From NCBI GenBank assembly GCA_937973965.1, contig CALJJQ010000135.1, positions 1-36,161 on the forward strand: a stretch of 36,161 bases of DNA, in the 5' to 3' direction. The first letter of the stretch is position 1, and every line of letters begins with the position of its first letter. The stretch is from an uncultured Calothrix sp. (lineage in GTDB: Bacteria; Cyanobacteriota; Cyanobacteriia; Cyanobacteriales; Nostocaceae). The notes below the pieces were generated by a model, which had not been told where the DNA came from, searched no databases, and worked only from the letters and a program-made list of their open reading frames with translations. The position numbers were made by a program, and so were the translations under genes. Shown here piece by piece: positions 34,909-36,161 of the stretch.

Positions 34909-36141
34909 ATGGCAGACCAAATGTATTGGGCTAATGCCCTATCAACTCGTCCATCCTTAGAAGCAGCTGTAAATGAAGCTGTAGATATTGCTGTGGCGCA
35001 AATTGATAGCGAATCGGTGGATTTAGGGTTGGTGTTTATTTCGTCTGCCTTTGCCAGTGAATTTCCCCGTTTATTACCTCTGTTGCAGCAACGTTTGCAT
35101 GTACCAGTTTTGGTTGGTTGTAGTGGTGGTGGGGTAATCGGTCGCAACATTTTTAATCAAACGGAAGAGCTAGAATCAACTCCGGCTTTATCTTTGACTT
35201 TAGCCCATCTTCCAGGTGTGGAAATTGCGCCCTTACATATCAATCCCGAAGAATTGCCAGATTTAGATGCTTCTCCAGACGCTTGGATTGATTTAATCGG
35301 CGTACCTCCCCAACCAACACCTCAGTTTATCTTATTTTCCGGTACTTTTATTGCTGGGATTAATAATTTATTACAGGGATTAGACTTTGCCTATCCCGGT
35401 TCGGTGGTGATTGGTGGACAAGCAGCAGGGGGTGGTTTTGGCTCCCAGGTGGGTTTATTCCTCAATAATCGTACTTATCGAGAGGGATTAATCGGAGTTG
35501 CACTCAGTGGCGATATCGCCATCCATCCCATCGTTGCCCAAGGTTGCCGACCGATTGGTAAGCCATTGCAAGTCACTAAAAGCGATCGCAATATTATTAT
35601 TGAACTGGAAGACCAACCCCCCCTGGGAGTGTTACGGGATTTAATTGCAAGCTTGAGTGAAGCAGAACGTCAGCTAGCTCAAAATTGGCTATTTGTCGGC
35701 ATTGCCATGGACGAATTCAAATCCCAACTGCAACCGGGAGACTTTTTGATTCGCAATATTTTAGGAGTAGACCCCCAAGCAGGAGCGATCGCAATCGGCG
35801 ATCGCATTCGTCCCGGACAACGCCTACAATTTCATATCCGCGATGCCCAATCCTCCGCCGATGATTTAGAATTACTATTACAGCGTTATAAATTGGAACA
35901 TCCGTCTCCAAATCACGCGATTGCTTTTATGTTTGCCTGTATGGGACGAGGAGAAAGCCTCTACAATCAACCTAACTTTGACTCCCAAGCTTTCCACCGC
36001 TATTTCCCCAATCTCCCCATCACCGGATTTTTCTGCGGCGGTGAAATCGGCCCAGTCGCAGGTAAAACCTTTTTACACGCCTTCACTTCCGTCATCGGTA
36101 TTTGTCATCGTCGGGAGTTCGGATCAGAAAATTTATTGTAG
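34909..36141 (+). CDS. FIST-domain (FIST N / FIST C) sensory protein
   Basis: 410 residues from the ATG at 34909; a TTG three codons upstream is unlikely. The N-terminal FIST half shows VLVGCSGGGVIGRN (about 64-77), GSVVIGGQAAGGGFGSQVGLFLNN and EGLIGVALSGDIAI. The C-terminal half has DDLELLLQRY, AIAFMFACMGRGESLY and GFFCGGEIGPV, all regular FIST marks. FIST domains are thought to sense small ligands in signalling proteins, often fused to kinases or cyclases; this one is stand-alone, as is usual in cyanobacteria. The protein is cytosolic, without a signal peptide. It is divergent from cp12 and followed at once by a GTAGAGACG-family palindrome at the window end. The ligand is unknown. Confidence 0.9.
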   Translation: MADQMYWANALSTRPSLEAAVNEAVDIAVAQIDSESVDLGLVFISSAFASEFPRLLPLLQQRLHVPVLVGCSGGGVIGRNIFNQTEELESTPALSLTLAHLPGVEIAPLHINPEELPDLDASPDAWIDLIGVPPQPTPQFILFSGTFIAGINNLLQGLDFAYPGSVVIGGQAAGGGFGSQVGLFLNNRTYREGLIGVALSGDIAIHPIVAQGCRPIGKPLQVTKSDRNIIIELEDQPPLGVLRDLIASLSEAERQLAQNWLFVGIAMDEFKSQLQPGDFLIRNILGVDPQAGAIAIGDRIRPGQRLQFHIRDAQSSADDLELLLQRYKLEHPSPNHAIAFMFACMGRGESLYNQPNFDSQAFHRYFPNLPITGFFCGGEIGPVAGKTFLHAFTSVIGICHRREFGSENLL

Positions 36142-36161
36142 GTAGAGACGCGATATATCGC
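36142..36161. repeat. GTAGAGACG-family palindrome, cut by the window end
   Basis: It starts directly after the FIST stop codon and matches the first 20 bases of the 28-bp palindrome at 4224-4251 exactly. Confidence 0.85.

Overview
The window looks like chromosomal DNA from a filamentous, probably heterocyst-forming (Nostocales-type) cyanobacterium. The octamer GCGATCGC (HIP1) recurs throughout. The Calvin-cycle regulator CP12 is present, as are several families typical of cyanobacteria (DUF4079, DUF1997, DUF3177). Intergenic DNA is rich in short tandem heptamers, palindromes and dispersed repeats. The genus cannot be fixed from sequence reading alone.

Layout. 1-133: tail of an IS630-type transposase, then a dispersed structured repeat. 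523-6232: cysK (+), then on the minus strand a 4-bp-overlapping STAS-like/PIN gene pair, cinA and dnaK, with a 1-kb dnaK upstream region holding an RNA-like hairpin and a palindrome. 7271-12141: ribD, a beta-helix/SLH surface protein (minus) and a GT4 glycosyltransferase, bracketed by two inverted copies of a MITE. 13848-18492: a large histidine kinase with four GAF domains, three of them cyanobacteriochrome-like, divergent from a Uma2-type nuclease-fold gene. 19651-24426: tandem universal stress protein, a secreted unknown, glmM and a four-helix DUF4079 membrane protein. 24531-29684: DUF1997 (minus), an SDR-type NAD(P)-binding protein, a membrane-anchored lambda-lysozyme-like protein followed closely by purM, and a PHP phosphoesterase. 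30005-36141: guaA, a conserved small protein, DUF3177 and cp12 (all minus), then a FIST-domain sensor (+) divergent from cp12.

Most genes are core housekeeping: cysteine (cysK), riboflavin (ribD), purine (purM, guaA) and amino-sugar (glmM) synthesis, chaperone (dnaK) and carbon-flow control (cp12). They are mostly single transcription units separated by 0.3-1.7 kb of repeat-laden DNA. Accessory interest lies in the STAS-like/PIN pair, the multi-GAF kinase, and at least six distinct repeat families. These families include two MITE-like elements with terminal inverted repeats and a set of near-perfect palindromes sharing GTAGAGACG / CGTCTCTAC ends. No tRNA, rRNA, CRISPR array or prophage was recognised. 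Domain names are from motif recognition by eye, without database searches.
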